NCBI GenBank assembly: GCA_017482345.1
Contig: JAFUNB010000016.1
Span: 145,524 to 209,523 of the forward strand
DNA length: 64,000 nt
Direction: 5' to 3'
DNA from: Oscillibacter sp.
Lineage (GTDB): Bacteria; Bacillota; Clostridia; Oscillospirales; Oscillospiraceae
Part shown: one piece after another, positions 16,851 through 26,659 of the stretch
How the letters are laid out: each line of letters opens with the position of its first letter
How positions within the stretch are numbered: position 1 is the first letter of the stretch
Position numbers and translations under genes: made by a program
Notes under the pieces: model-generated
The model's input: the letters and a program-made list of their open reading frames with translations, nothing else
Databases searched by the model: none
Told to the model about the DNA's origin: nothing

Positions 16851-17474
16851 TTACTTGAACTTCTGACTCTCGGCCACAGCCAACTGGTCGCAGCGGTTGT
16901 TATATTCATTTTCCGCATGGCCTTTGACCCAGTGGTAGCGCAGGGAGTGGATGTCCGTCAGCCGCAGCAGCTCATCCCACAGGTCGGGATTCAGGGCGGG
17001 CTTTTTGTCGCTCTTCACCCAGCCCCGGGCCTTCCAGCCCCGGGCCCAGCCCTTTTCCAGTCCGTCGATGACGTATTTGGAGTCGGACCACAGGTCCACG
17101 ATGCAGGGCTCCTTCAAAATGGACAGCGCCCGGATGACGGCGGTCAGCTCCATGCGGTTGTTGGTGGTGTTGGCCTCGCCGCCGGACAACTCCTTCTTGT
17201 GCTGGCCATACATCAGGATGGCCCCCCAGCCGCCGGGGCCGGGGTTACCGGAGCAGGCGCCGTCGGTGTAGATGGTTACTGTTTTCATAGGGTTACAGTT
17301 CCTTTTTTTCAGTCTTTTCCGAACGCACAGGAAAATCGTCTCCAATTCATCCCATGCTTTTTCATGCCACATCCAATTGCGTCCATGGCGAAACAACATC
17401 ATACAATGGATGATACTGAAATACAACAGGTATATGGCAACCGGCAATATCAGTATGTGCTTCAACAGCTCCAT
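16851..17474 (-). CDS. rnhA: Ribonuclease HI, probably with an N-terminal membrane extension
   Basis: The last 145 residues (from the ATG at 17288) are a complete RNase HI with catalytic Asp9, Glu47, Asp69, Asp134 and the basic handle ([18 protein letters not shown]), removing RNA from RNA-DNA hybrids. Upstream, 62 further codons are open in frame: one hydrophobic helix ([19 protein letters not shown]) and a basic amphipathic linker. They begin at an ATG (17474) with SD GAGGTGG and a promoter just ahead, whereas the internal ATG has only AGGAA at a long distance. I therefore annotate a 207-residue membrane-tethered form, with the 145-residue form as the alternative or second product. Confidence 0.8.
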   Translation of the reverse strand: MELLKHILILPVAIYLLYFSIIHCMMLFRHGRNWMWHEKAWDELETIFLCVRKRLKKRNCNPMKTVTIYTDGACSGNPGPGGWGAILMYGQHKKELSGGEANTTNNRMELTAVIRALSILKEPCIVDLWSDSKYVIDGLEKGWARGWKARGWVKSDKKPALNPDLWDELLRLTDIHSLRYHWVKGHAENEYNNRCDQLAVAESQKFK

Positions 17475-17503
17475 AATACCACCTCACAGGTGGTATTATA
17501 TCA
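17475..17503 (-). promoter_or_regulatory. Palindrome overlapping the rnhA promoter and ribosome site
   Basis: AATACCACCT (17475-17484), CAC, AGGTGGTATT (17488-17497): perfect 10-bp arms. On the minus strand the -10 (TGATATAAT, from ATTATA at 17495-17500) overlaps one arm and the SD GAGGTGG lies in the other. It could be an operator or a short mRNA hairpin hiding the SD. The divergent HTH gene at 17604 is a candidate repressor. Confidence 0.65.
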
Positions 17504-17603
17504 CATTCAATTCTTAAATACACACAACTAGTTTGTATTTACCATTTACCAGTTTGCTAACTTTCATATATCCGGCGGATAGAATATCTATAGAGGTGAT
17601 TCC

Positions 17604-17840
17604 GTGGATATTCGTCACTACAAAGAATGGATCCAAATCGGACTGAACATTCTTCATTACCGGAAAGAACGGCGCTGGACGCAGGAACAGCTCGCAGATG
17701 CCTGCGGCGAAGACGGCATGAGCCGTAATTTTATCCAGCGCATTGAAACCGGCGTCAGCTCCTGCAGCATCGACACACTGATCGATATTGCAAAGGCGCT
17801 GGATATCCCTCTGTATAAATTATTCGAATTTAAAGATTGA
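17604..17840 (+). CDS. Small XRE-family HTH regulator
   Basis: A 78-residue protein with a single Cro/C1 HTH (ILHYRKERRWTQEQLADACG...NFIQRIETG...SIDTLIDIAKALDIPLYKLFEF). GTG start after GAGGTGA. Divergent from rnhA with a perfect palindrome between them, so it may control itself and rnhA. It has no partner small protein on its own strand and is followed by a strong bidirectional terminator. Confidence 0.85.
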   Translation: MDIRHYKEWIQIGLNILHYRKERRWTQEQLADACGEDGMSRNFIQRIETGVSSCSIDTLIDIAKALDIPLYKLFEFKD

Positions 17841-17871
17841 GAGCGGCATCTGCCGCTCTCAATCTTTTTTT
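17835..17871. terminator. Bidirectional terminator
   Basis: GATTGAGAGCGGCA (17835-17848), TC, TGCCGCTCTCAATC (17851-17864), then T7. It serves the HTH gene and, read the other way, the SHOCT gene. Confidence 0.92.
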
Positions 17872-18313
17872 ACAGGTCGCTTAAAATATCCTTCCGCTTG
17901 GCCTCATATTCCTCGTGGGTGATGAGGTCACGGTCGTACAGGCTCTGCAGCTCCAGGAGCCGGGCCTCCGTGGTGCCGGCAGGGGCGGGGGCATTTTCCC
18001 CAAATTCCTCCTCCGGAACGTCCTCCATCAGGCCAACGATGCTCCTGTCCAGGTCGTTTTCCACATCGTATCCAACTCTGTGGACAACGCCGTTTTTCCG
18101 CACCATCTGGAACACGGCAATGATGACGAAGCAGCCGGCCACAAAGGTCCAGACCACGCCGAACAGTCCCGCCGCGGGGATCACTTCCGTGATGCCGATG
18201 ATGACGAAGAACAGACTGACCACCAGAAAGGGGAGCATGGCCAGACGCTGGAAGGCGCGGGTCTGTTTGGTGGGCTGCTCCTGTACGGTGATGCGGCCGC
18301 GTTTTCTGCTCAT
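17870..18313 (-). CDS. SHOCT-domain membrane protein
   Basis: A 147-residue protein: basic N-terminus, two membrane helices (residues about 24-45 and 48-68), a cytoplasmic acidic linker, and a C-terminal SHOCT motif (LLELQSLYDRDLITHEEYEAKRKDIL). SHOCT is an oligomerisation module with no catalytic role. It lies 24 bp downstream of gyrA on the same strand and may be co-transcribed. Function unknown. Confidence 0.75.
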   Translation of the reverse strand: MSRKRGRITVQEQPTKQTRAFQRLAMLPFLVVSLFFVIIGITEVIPAAGLFGVVWTFVAGCFVIIAVFQMVRKNGVVHRVGYDVENDLDRSIVGLMEDVPEEEFGENAPAPAGTTEARLLELQSLYDRDLITHEEYEAKRKDILSDL

Positions 18314-18337
18314 GGCAGCTCCTTTCCCGAAATGGGT

Positions 18338-20833
18338 TTATTCCTCAGCGGGGACAACCGTTTCAGCGGTTTCGTCCTTTTCCGCCAGCGCCATGGAGAT
18401 GACCTGATCGCCCTCCTCCTTGAAGCGCATGACGATGACGCCCTGGGTGGAGCGGCCGGCGACGCGGATATTCTCCACGCCGGTGCGGATCAGGATGCCG
18501 CTGGCCGTGACCAGCAGCAGGTCCTCGCTGCCGTCCACCACCTTGATGCCGATGACCTTGCCGGTCTTTTCGGTGACAGCGTAGTTGCGGATGCCCATGC
18601 CGCCGCGGCCGGTGATGCGGTACTCCTCCACGGGGGTGCGCTTGCCGTAGCCCTTCTCGGTGATGGACAGGACGCAGCTGCCCTCACGGGCACGGGCGGC
18701 GCCCACCACGTAGTCGCCGTCCCGGAGCTTGATGCCCCGGACGCCCACGGCCGTACGGCCCATGGGACGGATGTCGTTTTCGTCGAAGCAGATGGCGGAG
18801 CCGTCGTGAGTGGCGATGAGCAGCTTGCGGGTGCCGTCGGTCTCCCGGACTGCCACCAGTGCGTCGCCCTCGTCCAGGGTCAGAGCGCGGATGCCGCTCT
18901 GGCGGATGTTCTTCAGCGCGGAGACCGGCAGGCGCTTGACGGTGCCGTTGCGGGTGACCATCACCAGATACAGCTCGTCCTCGCTGGTCTCCCGGAAGTG
19001 CAGCATGGCCTGGACACGCTCGCCCTGCTCCACCTGAATGATGTTGACGATGTTGGAGCCCCGGGCGGTCTTGCCGGACTCGGGGATCTGGTAGCCCTTC
19101 TTGCGGTACACCTTGCCGGTGTCGGTGAAGAAGAGGATATAGTCGTGGGTGGAGGCGGTAAACACATCCACCACGGTGTCCTCCTCCCGGGTGGTGATAC
19201 CCTTGCGGCCCTGGCCGCCCTTGCCCTGTGCGGCATACTCGCTGACGGGGGTGCGCTTGATATAGCCGGCCTGGGTCAGAGTGAAAACGCACTGCTCCTC
19301 CTCGATCAGGTCCTCGATATCGATCTCGTCCTCCACGTCCTGGATCTCGGTCTTGCGGTCGTCGCCGAACTTCTCGGCGATGGCAGTCAGCTCCTCCTTC
19401 AGGATCTGGCGCACCAGACCCTCGTCGGAGAGGACGCGGTTGTAGTAAGCGATGCGCTCCTGCAGCTCGTTGAACTCGTTCTCCAGCTTCTCCCGGTCCA
19501 GACCCTGCAGTGCCTTCAGACGCATGTCCAGAATGGCCTGGGCCTGCACCTCGGAGAGGCCGAAGCGCTCCATCAGCTTTTCCTTGGCGTCGTCATAGGC
19601 GGAGCGGATGATCTTGATGACCTCGTCGATGTTGTCCTGGGCGATGAGCAGACCCTGCAGCAGGTGGGCGCGCTCCTGGGCCTTCTTCAGGTCATAGCGG
19701 GTGCGGCGGACGATGATCTCTTCCTGGAAGGCCAGATACTCGTCGATGATATGGCGCAGGGAGAGGATCTTGGGCTGGGACTGGTTATCCACCAGCGCCA
19801 GCATATTGATGGCGAAGGTGGTCTGCAGCTGGGTCTGGTTGAACAGACGGTTCAGCACCACCTGGGGATTGGCGTCGCGCTTGAGCTCGATGACCACCCG
19901 CATACCGTTGCGGTCGGACTCGTCGCGGATATCGGAGATACCCTCCAGACGCTTGTCCTCCACCTGCTCAGCCATGGACTTGATGAGCATGCGCTTGTTC
20001 ACCTGATAGGGCAGCTCCGTGATGATGATGCGGGTACGGTCCTTGCCGAACTCCTCAAACTCGTGGCGGGCACGGATGACCAGACGGCCGCGGCCGGTGG
20101 CGTAGGCGGCACGGATGCCGCTGCGGCCCATGATGATGCCCTTCGTGGGGAAGTCGGGGCCGGTGACGTGCTGCATCAGGTCAGAAAGCGTTGCCTCGGG
20201 ATCGTCCAACACGCAGATGCAGGCGTTGATGACCTCCCGCAGGTTGTGGGGCGGGATGTTTGTGGCCATGCCGACGGCGATACCGGAAGAACCGTTCACC
20301 AGCAGGTTGGGGAAACGGGAGGGCAGGACACGGGGCTCCTTGCGGCTCTCGTCGAAGTTGGGGTCCCAGTCCACGGTCTCCTTGTCGATGTCGCGGAGCA
20401 TCTCATTGGAGATTTTGGACAGGCGGGCCTCGGTGTATCGGTAGGCGGCCGGGGGATCGCCATCCACGGAGCCGAAGTTGCCGTGGCCGTCCACCAGCAT
20501 GTAGCGCATGGAGAAATCCTGCGCCAGACGCACCAGCGCGTCATAGACGGAGGCGTCGCCGTGGGGATGATACCGGCCCAGCACGTCGCCCACGCAGGTG
20601 GCGGACTTCTTGAAGGGACGGTCAGAAGTCAGGTTGTCCTCGTACATGGCGTACATAATGCGGCGGTGGACGGGCTTCAAGCCGTCGCGGACGTCCGGCA
20701 GAGCACGGCCCACGATAACGCTCATGGCATACTCGATGTACGATTTTTCCATTTCGGGGACCAGAGGAGATTCCACGATCTTTTGGTCGGGATAGCGGAT
20801 CTCCTCGGGATCGTATTGGGGTTTCTTAGCCAT
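18338..20833 (-). CDS. gyrA: DNA gyrase subunit A
   Basis: An 831-residue type IIA topoisomerase subunit. Breakage-reunion domain with catalytic Tyr133 (AYRYTEARL), then a long coiled coil, then the beta-pinwheel DNA-wrapping domain with a GyrA box ([10 protein letters not shown]). It introduces negative supercoils together with GyrB. In the quinolone region ([12 protein letters not shown]) the residue equivalent to E. coli Ser83 is Ala94; the Asp87 equivalent, Asp98, is kept. Order gyrB, YczE-like gene, gyrA on one strand. SD AGGAGG. Confidence 0.97.
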   Translation of the reverse strand: MAKKPQYDPEEIRYPDQKIVESPLVPEMEKSYIEYAMSVIVGRALPDVRDGLKPVHRRIMYAMYEDNLTSDRPFKKSATCVGDVLGRYHPHGDASVYDALVRLAQDFSMRYMLVDGHGNFGSVDGDPPAAYRYTEARLSKISNEMLRDIDKETVDWDPNFDESRKEPRVLPSRFPNLLVNGSSGIAVGMATNIPPHNLREVINACICVLDDPEATLSDLMQHVTGPDFPTKGIIMGRSGIRAAYATGRGRLVIRARHEFEEFGKDRTRIIITELPYQVNKRMLIKSMAEQVEDKRLEGISDIRDESDRNGMRVVIELKRDANPQVVLNRLFNQTQLQTTFAINMLALVDNQSQPKILSLRHIIDEYLAFQEEIIVRRTRYDLKKAQERAHLLQGLLIAQDNIDEVIKIIRSAYDDAKEKLMERFGLSEVQAQAILDMRLKALQGLDREKLENEFNELQERIAYYNRVLSDEGLVRQILKEELTAIAEKFGDDRKTEIQDVEDEIDIEDLIEEEQCVFTLTQAGYIKRTPVSEYAAQGKGGQGRKGITTREEDTVVDVFTASTHDYILFFTDTGKVYRKKGYQIPESGKTARGSNIVNIIQVEQGERVQAMLHFRETSEDELYLVMVTRNGTVKRLPVSALKNIRQSGIRALTLDEGDALVAVRETDGTRKLLIATHDGSAICFDENDIRPMGRTAVGVRGIKLRDGDYVVGAARAREGSCVLSITEKGYGKRTPVEEYRITGRGGMGIRNYAVTEKTGKVIGIKVVDGSEDLLLVTASGILIRTGVENIRVAGRSTQGVIVMRFKEEGDQVISMALAEKDETAETVVPAEE

Positions 20834-20876
20834 ATAATTCTTTTCCTCCTAAGTAAGAAGGTATCAATACCATTTT

Positions 20877-21545
20877 TTATTTGCCGGCCGGCTCCAATCC
20901 GGCCAGTGTCTGTATTTTCACACGGAACAGGCGGTTGAACAGGGCCACGGTGCGGCCGATGAAGATCATGGAGAACACCGTTCCCACACCCACCGTGGTG
21001 ATCCGGCCGGAGCCGATCAGATCCACCGCCAAAGCGATGGCCACGCAGGTGCTGTCCAGAAGGTTTTTCACCAGACCCATGTCTTTTCCGTAAGCTTCGC
21101 TGACGGTATAGACCAGTCCGTCCGGCGGATTGGGGGGCATTTTCATGTTGACCATGAGACACACGCCCGTGCCGAGGATCACCGGAGAGACGGCCATCAG
21201 CAGAAGATTCTGCCACAGGGCCTCGAAGTGGAAGGTAAACAGCGTGCCGAACCACTCCAGAAACAGGCTGAAGGCCATATTCACCGGCAGCTGCAGCAGA
21301 TCCGTCCAGGCTCTGTTTTTTCCCTTGATGAGAAACTGGGCCGTGATCATGACGCTGTACATGAGAAACACCAGAACGGACAGATTCCAGCCGGTGGCGG
21401 CGGACAGGGCGGCCGGCGCCGATGTGATGCAGGCCACGCCCAGACCCGTTCTTGTGCTGAGGGTGGTTCCAAAGGCCAGCAGGCCCAAACCGCACAGGTA
21501 AATGGCCAGCCGGCAGGGGAGCCGCCCGTGTTTGTTCCGTTCCAT
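20877..21545 (-). CDS. YczE/YitT-like integral membrane protein
   Basis: A 222-residue protein with five or six membrane helices. It starts RLAIYLCGLGLLAFGTTLSTRTGLGV, like B. subtilis YczE and related proteins. The family has no clear molecular function. The ATG is 4 bp after the gyrB stop, so it looks translationally coupled to gyrB and separates gyrB from gyrA, an unusual place for such a gene. Confidence 0.75.
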   Translation of the reverse strand: MERNKHGRLPCRLAIYLCGLGLLAFGTTLSTRTGLGVACITSAPAALSAATGWNLSVLVFLMYSVMITAQFLIKGKNRAWTDLLQLPVNMAFSLFLEWFGTLFTFHFEALWQNLLLMAVSPVILGTGVCLMVNMKMPPNPPDGLVYTVSEAYGKDMGLVKNLLDSTCVAIALAVDLIGSGRITTVGVGTVFSMIFIGRTVALFNRLFRVKIQTLAGLEPAGK

Positions 21546-21549
21546 ACGC

Positions 21550-23493
21550 TTAATAGTCCAGATTGACCGCGTACTTAGCGTTGCGCTCGATGAACTCCTT
21601 GCGGGGCTCCACCTTCTCGCCCATGAGGATGGTGAAGGTCTCGTCGGCCTTCACGGCGTCGTCCAGCGTGATGCGGCGCAGGGTACGCTTTTCGGGGTCC
21701 ATGGTAGTCTCCCACAGCTCGTGGGGGTTCATCTCGCCCAGACCCTTGAAGCGGGAGATGTCGATCTTCTTATTGGGGTTGCCGCCGCGCATTTCGGCGG
21801 ATACCTGATCGCGCTCCTCGTCGGAGAAGGCCACGCGGGTGGTCTTGCCGGAAGTCAGCTTGTACAGGGGAGGCACGGCGGAGTAGACGTAGCCCTGCTC
21901 GATGAGGGGCCGCATGAAGCGGAAGAAGAAGGTCAGCAGCAGGGTGCGGATATGAGAGCCGTCCACGTCGGCATCCGCCATGATGATGACCTTGTGATAG
22001 CGGAGCTTGGCGGGATCGAACTCCTCGCCGATGCCAGCGCCCAGCGCCACGATGACCGGCTGGAGCTTGTCGTTGCCGTACACCTTATCCGCCCGGGCCT
22101 TCTCCACGTTCAGCATCTTGCCCCACAGAGGCAGGATGGCCTGGAACCGGGAGTCACGGCCCTGGGTGGCGGAGCCGCCTGCGGAGTCACCCTCGACGAT
22201 GTAGATCTCGGTCAGCTCGGGGTTGTTCTCGTTGCAGTCGCGGAGCTTGTCGGGCATGGCCGCGCCGCCCAGGGCGGTCTTGCGGCGGATGGACTCGCGG
22301 GCCTTGCGGGCGGCCTCGCGGGCGCGGTTGGCGGTCAGAGCCTTATCCAGGATCTGACGGCCCACCTGGGGATTCTCCTCCAGGAACTGCTCCAGCTTGT
22401 CGGAGACGATGTTGTTCACCAGCGTGCGGATCTCGCTGTTGCCCAGCTTGGCCTTGGTCTGGCCCTCGAACTGGGCCTCCGTCAGCTTGACGGAGATGAC
22501 GCAGGTCAGACCCTCGCGGCAGTCCTCGCCGGAGACCTTCTCGTCGTCCTTCAGCATCTTAATCTTGCGGCCATACGCATTGAGTACGGTAGTCAGCGCG
22601 CGTTTAAAGCCCTCCTCGTGCATGCCGCCCTCGGGGGTGTGCACGTTGTTGGCGAAGGAGAGGATGGTCTCGTTGTAGCCGTCGTTGTACTGGAAGGCGA
22701 TCTCCGCCATGGAGTCCTCCTTGGCGCCGGCCATATAGATGACGCCGTTGTGCAGGGCGTCCTTGCTCTTGTTCAGCCAGGTGACGAACTCCCGAATGCC
22801 GCCCTCGTAGCACATATTGTCTTCCTGCTCCTGTCCGGGGCGCAGATCCACGGTGCGGATGCGCAGGCCGGCGTTCAGGAAGGCCTCCTCCCGCATGCGG
22901 GTGTGGAGGGTGTCGTAATTGTACACCGTCTCATCGAACATCTCGGGGTCCGGCTTGAAGGTGACGGATGTGCCGGTGTGGTCGGTGACGCCGATGACGG
23001 TCATCTCCTGGGTCACGTGTCCCCGGGAGAACTTCATCTCGTGGATCTTACCGTCGCGGTGGACCTGAACGGTCAGCCACTCGCTCAGAGCGTTGACGAC
23101 AGAGGCGCCCACGCCGTGCAGACCGCCGGAGACCTTGTAACCGCCGCCGCCGAACTTGCCGCCAGCGTGCAGAACGGTGAACACCACTTCCAGCGCGGCC
23201 TTGCCGGTCTGGGCCTGGATATCCACGGGGATACCGCGGCCGTTGTCGGTGACTGTGATGGTGCCGTCGGCATTGATCTGCACGAGGATATCGGTGCAGT
23301 AGCCGGCCAGCGCCTCGTCGATGGAGTTGTCCACGATCTCATAGACCAGATGGTGGAGACCCGAGGTGGAGGTGGAGCCGATATACATACCGGGACGCTT
23401 GCGGACGGCCTCCAGACCCTCCAGGACCTGGATCTCCGACGCGTCGTACTCATGCTCCGTCTGGGATGTTGTCAAAATTTCGTTTTCTGCCAT
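21550..23493 (-). CDS. gyrB: DNA gyrase subunit B
   Basis: A 647-residue ATPase subunit of gyrase. GHKL ATPase ([13 protein letters not shown] with catalytic Glu, [23 protein letters not shown]), transducer, and TOPRIM domain with EGDSAGGSA and [13 protein letters not shown], ending in the usual [10 protein letters not shown]. The length matches Gram-positive GyrB. SD GAGAGGAG. Confidence 0.97.
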   Translation of the reverse strand: MAENEILTTSQTEHEYDASEIQVLEGLEAVRKRPGMYIGSTSTSGLHHLVYEIVDNSIDEALAGYCTDILVQINADGTITVTDNGRGIPVDIQAQTGKAALEVVFTVLHAGGKFGGGGYKVSGGLHGVGASVVNALSEWLTVQVHRDGKIHEMKFSRGHVTQEMTVIGVTDHTGTSVTFKPDPEMFDETVYNYDTLHTRMREEAFLNAGLRIRTVDLRPGQEQEDNMCYEGGIREFVTWLNKSKDALHNGVIYMAGAKEDSMAEIAFQYNDGYNETILSFANNVHTPEGGMHEEGFKRALTTVLNAYGRKIKMLKDDEKVSGEDCREGLTCVISVKLTEAQFEGQTKAKLGNSEIRTLVNNIVSDKLEQFLEENPQVGRQILDKALTANRAREAARKARESIRRKTALGGAAMPDKLRDCNENNPELTEIYIVEGDSAGGSATQGRDSRFQAILPLWGKMLNVEKARADKVYGNDKLQPVIVALGAGIGEEFDPAKLRYHKVIIMADADVDGSHIRTLLLTFFFRFMRPLIEQGYVYSAVPPLYKLTSGKTTRVAFSDEERDQVSAEMRGGNPNKKIDISRFKGLGEMNPHELWETTMDPEKRTLRRITLDDAVKADETFTILMGEKVEPRKEFIERNAKYAVNLDY

Positions 23494-23583
23494 GTAGTTT
23501 CGTTTCTCCTCTCACAGCAGGACAAGAAGAACCGGGTCGGAGCCGTCCGGCCCGTTTCTCCCTGCCCTGCGTCTACTAGGGGG

Positions 23584-23949
23584 TTATGAATGATGGACTT
23601 TCGTCCAAAATTTATAAAGTAAAATGCCGATCAATGTTCCGGTTAAAATGAAAAACTCACAGAACATGATGATAGCCGTCCAATCGGCAGCCTCCCGCTC
23701 ACCCAGCAGCCACACAATGATCTGCAATACGATCAAAGCAAAAAGGCTTCCAAAGAAGGGGTGACCACTTATTTCAAAAGCCTTGTTTTTCTGCGGCTTG
23801 CATACTCGGTTCTTCTGCCTGTAATACCACAGCTGATAGCAGATACCGACAACAAAACTCGCTAATGCCAGCATCCGCAGAAAATTGGTAGACGCCTCCT
23901 TGGAGGTATCCATAAAGAAACCCCATAAAAGATAGTGCAGGTGCATCAT
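23584..23949 (-). CDS. Small membrane protein of unknown function
   Basis: A 121-residue protein with three likely membrane helices (residues about 22-42, 68-88, 92-113) and a basic cytoplasmic loop rich in Lys/Arg/Asn. I do not recognise a family. The first ATG lies 4 bp after the remB stop, so it is probably coupled to remB; a Met at 23913 is an alternative start. Confidence 0.6.
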   Translation of the reverse strand: MMHLHYLLWGFFMDTSKEASTNFLRMLALASFVVGICYQLWYYRQKNRVCKPQKNKAFEISGHPFFGSLFALIVLQIIVWLLGEREAADWTAIIMFCEFFILTGTLIGILLYKFWTKVHHS

Positions 23950-23953
23950 AAGC

Positions 23954-24220
23954 TCACAGCTCCAGTTTCCGGCTCTCCGCGCGGTTTTTCAGCGTGGAGG
24001 TGTTCAGCTGGCTCAGATAGACGATCTGGGCGTGGTAGGGGTGGTCGCACACCACAAAGGACTTGGGAATGTCGCCGGAGATATCCAGCACCACGCCCTC
24101 CTGATCCGCCTGAGACAGGTAATCCCGGGTCTTTTTGCTGTAGCTGCACTTGTCCAGATCGAAGATGCCGATGACGCGGTGGTCCGGCACGATCTCGTTT
24201 TGTCCCAGATGCAGGTACAT
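23954..24220 (-). CDS. remB: RemB-like extracellular matrix regulator (DUF370)
   Basis: An 88-residue protein matching B. subtilis RemB/YaaB: MYLHLGQNEIVPDHRVIGIFDLDKCSYSKKTRDYL followed by IPKSFVVCD. RemB and its paralogue RemA take part in matrix gene control; RemA binds DNA as a ring. Position between recF and gyrB is the same as in Bacillus. It lies 1 bp after the PH-domain gene, so the two are translationally coupled. Confidence 0.9.
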   Translation of the reverse strand: MYLHLGQNEIVPDHRVIGIFDLDKCSYSKKTRDYLSQADQEGVVLDISGDIPKSFVVCDHPYHAQIVYLSQLNTSTLKNRAESRKLEL

Positions 24221-24221
24221 A

Positions 24222-24641
24222 TCAGGCCTCGCAGTCGTCTTCCATCAGGTCCAGCTCCTCGTCGCTGAACTCGTGGTCGCCGCCGTCGGCGCCGCCCATG
24301 ATCTCCATGGTGCGCATGCGGCGCTTGTCCTTGGCGTCCTCCACGGAGCGGTGGATCAGCTCCTTGATGTTGCGGGGATCCTTCACATTCACCAGATCCA
24401 GATGGGGCACGCTCTTGTCAGAAGACACCACGCAGACAGTGCCAACACCGAAGATCCGCTGCCCCAGCGTCATGGTCAGCTGCAGGTCGCGGACACGGTA
24501 GAGCAGCACCTCGTCCTGCTTGATGTTCAAAAAGCCCTTCTCGCAGAACAGGCGATCCTCGCTGAGGCGGTAACGGGTGAAGGTGATGGGCAGGCCCAGG
24601 ATGCGCTTGCGATCTTTCCAGGTATACTGAATGGATTCCAT
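24222..24641 (-). CDS. Bacterial PH-domain protein (YdbS/DUF304-like)
   Basis: A 139-residue soluble protein. Residues about 10-90 fit a bacterial PH fold (FTRYRLSEDRLFCEKGFLNIKQDEVLLYRVRDLQL...GVGTVCVVSSD...HLDLVNVKDPRNIKELIHRSV), with an acidic tail. The related YdbS/T proteins are membrane proteins; this one has no membrane helix. SD AAAGGAGG before the ATG at 24641. It sits in the recF-gyrB operon directly before remB. Function unknown. Confidence 0.7.
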   Translation of the reverse strand: MESIQYTWKDRKRILGLPITFTRYRLSEDRLFCEKGFLNIKQDEVLLYRVRDLQLTMTLGQRIFGVGTVCVVSSDKSVPHLDLVNVKDPRNIKELIHRSVEDAKDKRRMRTMEIMGGADGGDHEFSDEELDLMEDDCEA

Positions 24642-24661
24642 GATCCTTCCTCCTTTATCAT

Positions 24662-24982
24662 TTAACGAAAGAGCCATCCGCCCACACGGCGAATGATCCA
24701 GGACAAACCATATCCCAAAAGTGCGGCCGACAGATAAACGCCCCAATAAACCAGGGCAATCATGCTGTCCAGCATGAGATCAAATACGACACAGACCAGG
24801 CAGGCTGCGATTCCCAACAGCGCCGGCACTGCCGCAAGCCACTTTCTCCTGGTACAGAATACACCAAGCACACAAGTGACCCAGAACGAAGCCTGAACAA
24901 ATATAAAAAGTGTCCAGACCACAGCTGTTCCAAAAACAGCCAAAGCGCCAAGCGCAGGGAGCGCAAGCATCACATGAAACAT
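24662..24982 (-). CDS. Small four-helix membrane protein
   Basis: A 106-residue, very hydrophobic protein with about four membrane helices and one basic loop (CTRRKWLAA), ending IIRRVGGWLFR. No family recognised. SD AAAGGAG before the ATG at 24982; a TTG two codons upstream is possible. It lies 20 bp before the PH-domain gene. Its leader contains copy B of the 247-bp repeat. Confidence 0.55.
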   Translation of the reverse strand: MFHVMLALPALGALAVFGTAVVWTLFIFVQASFWVTCVLGVFCTRRKWLAAVPALLGIAACLVCVVFDLMLDSMIALVYWGVYLSAALLGYGLSWIIRRVGGWLFR

Positions 24983-25055
24983 CAGCAAAACGCTCCTTTC
25001 AAAATAAAAAAGCGGGGTTTTATAATAAAAACATAGCGTTTTTAATCAGATAACA

Positions 25056-25302
25056 GCCATGAGGATGGCTGGCAGATGCGCCCCCCATTTTCTTTTTGTA
25101 AAAAGAAAATGCGCCGCGCCCGGTGGAAAAGAAAAACACTTTTTGTCTTAGAAAGAGACTTCCGGCAGAAGATTTCAGTCAAAGCGTTGGGCGCGGGCAC
25201 AGTCTTGCTGTATCCGATGCCGCTCAGCACGCGACGAACTGCTGTGCATTTTCAATGGGTGCTTGACGACACCCTCTGCTTCTCTTTCCGCTGCCGCTGC
25301 TC
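25056..25302. repeat. 247-bp dispersed non-coding repeat, copy B
   Basis: Counterpart of copy A (13147-13393), same orientation and same length. It has a hairpin near 25088-25110 (TTTTCTTTTT/AAAAAGAAAA) and shares the block CTTAGAAAGAGACTT and the right end CTCTGCTTCTCTTTCCGC. It lies between recF and the small membrane gene and fills the gene-free stretch 24983-25308. Confidence 0.85.
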
Positions 25303-25308
25303 TGGTGC

Positions 25309-26409
25309 TTAAACCAGCTTGCCTCCTCGCACCTGCAACACCTTGCCGCCCAGCATGGCGGGCAGACGGTCGTCCTCGCAGCAGGTGATGAACACCTGAC
25401 CGCCGGTGATGCGGTTGAGGACAAATTCCTGCCGGCGGGGATCCAGCTCGCTGAGCACATCGTCCAGCAGCAGCACGGGATATTCGCCGGTGTCCTGCTG
25501 GAAAATCTCTCTCGCGGCCAGCTTCAGACTCAGGGCCGCCGTGCGGGTCTGTCCCTGCGAAGCAAAACTCTTGGCGCTCTGGCCGTCGATCTCCACCACC
25601 AGATCATCCTTATGGGGGCCGGACAGGCACTGCCGGCTGGCAATCTCCGCCGCCCGGTGGCTCTCCTGATGGGCCAGCAGCTGGGGGAAGATGTCTTTGG
25701 GCGACGCCTCGGGATCGGTGACAGTGGACACGGTCTCATAGCGCAGATTCAGTCGTTCCCGCCCGCCGGAGAAATCTCCGTGGATGGCGGGGGCCGCCTG
25801 ACGCAGCCGCTTGATGAAGTGGGCACGGTAATGGATGAGTACGGCGCCGGCCTTGGCCATGGACAAGGAGAATTCATCCAGCGTATCCAGCAGGGAGGGC
25901 TTCTCCTCGCTGTCCCGCAGGATGCGGGTCTTGTGCTCGTGGAGCCGCTTGTACTCCGACAGCGCCTGGGCGTAGCGGGGCCGCAGCTGGCAGATGCAGT
26001 CGTCCAGATACTTTCGTCTGGCGGCGGCGCCCTCCCGGATCAGATACAGATCCTCCGGGCAGAACAGCACGGATTGGAACGTTCCGGCCATCTCCGCGAA
26101 GTTTTTCAGCTTCACGCCGTTGGAGCGCAGCACGCGGCGGGCGCCACGATGCAGCTCCGCTTCCAGAACGAAGTCCCTTTCCCGGGAAAAGACCTGACCC
26201 TTCAAAAAGGCATGGTCCACGCCGAACTGGATCAGCTCCCGGTCATATCTGGCCCGGTGGCTGAGGCCGGAGAGATAGGCCACCGCCTCCAGCAGATTGG
26301 TCTTGCCCTGGGCGTTGTCACCGTAAATGACGTTGACGCTGGGGTCAAAGACCGCGTCCAAATGGACGTAGTTCCGGAAAAAATCCAGCTCCAGACGGTC
26401 AATCCGCAT
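25309..26409 (-). CDS. recF: DNA repair and replication protein RecF
   Basis: A 366-residue SMC-like ATPase. Walker [15 protein letters not shown] near residue 30, central helical arm, and the Walker B/D-loop region [14 protein letters not shown]. It loads RecA at gaps with RecO/RecR. It overlaps the end of the S4-domain gene by 11 bp, the standard arrangement in Firmicutes. Confidence 0.96.
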   Translation of the reverse strand: MRIDRLELDFFRNYVHLDAVFDPSVNVIYGDNAQGKTNLLEAVAYLSGLSHRARYDRELIQFGVDHAFLKGQVFSRERDFVLEAELHRGARRVLRSNGVKLKNFAEMAGTFQSVLFCPEDLYLIREGAAARRKYLDDCICQLRPRYAQALSEYKRLHEHKTRILRDSEEKPSLLDTLDEFSLSMAKAGAVLIHYRAHFIKRLRQAAPAIHGDFSGGRERLNLRYETVSTVTDPEASPKDIFPQLLAHQESHRAAEIASRQCLSGPHKDDLVVEIDGQSAKSFASQGQTRTAALSLKLAAREIFQQDTGEYPVLLLDDVLSELDPRRQEFVLNRITGGQVFITCCEDDRLPAMLGGKVLQVRGGKLV

Positions 26410-26614
26410 AGGCTACCGTCAGCTCCTGGCCGTCAAAGACCACCACGTCGCCGGGACGGATCTTCTTGCCGCGCATGGTGCAGATCTCGCCGTTCACCAT
26501 GACCTCGCCGCCCTGGACGCACTCCTTGGCCATGCCGCCGGACTCCACCAGATTGGCGAACTTCAACAGATCCTGCAACTTGATAAATTCGGTTGTGATA
26601 ATGATAGTTTTCAT
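26399..26614 (-). CDS. yaaA: S4-domain RNA-binding protein YaaA
   Basis: A 71-residue S4 RNA-binding fold ([47 protein letters not shown]). It is always found between dnaN and recF in Firmicutes and probably contacts rRNA. SD AAGGAA. It overlaps recF. Confidence 0.93.
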   Translation of the reverse strand: MKTIIITTEFIKLQDLLKFANLVESGGMAKECVQGGEVMVNGEICTMRGKKIRPGDVVVFDGQELTVAYAD

Positions 26615-26659
26615 TTTTTATTCCTTACTTTCCGCCGTTTACAGACAGAAAAAGTGATA

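Noticed and set aside
17915-20938. Plus-strand open frame of 1007 codons opposite gyrA
   Set aside because: Antisense artefact of strong codon bias in gyrA; same low-complexity composition. The same holds for frames opposite gyrB, dnaN, dnaA, aspS, hisS and serS.
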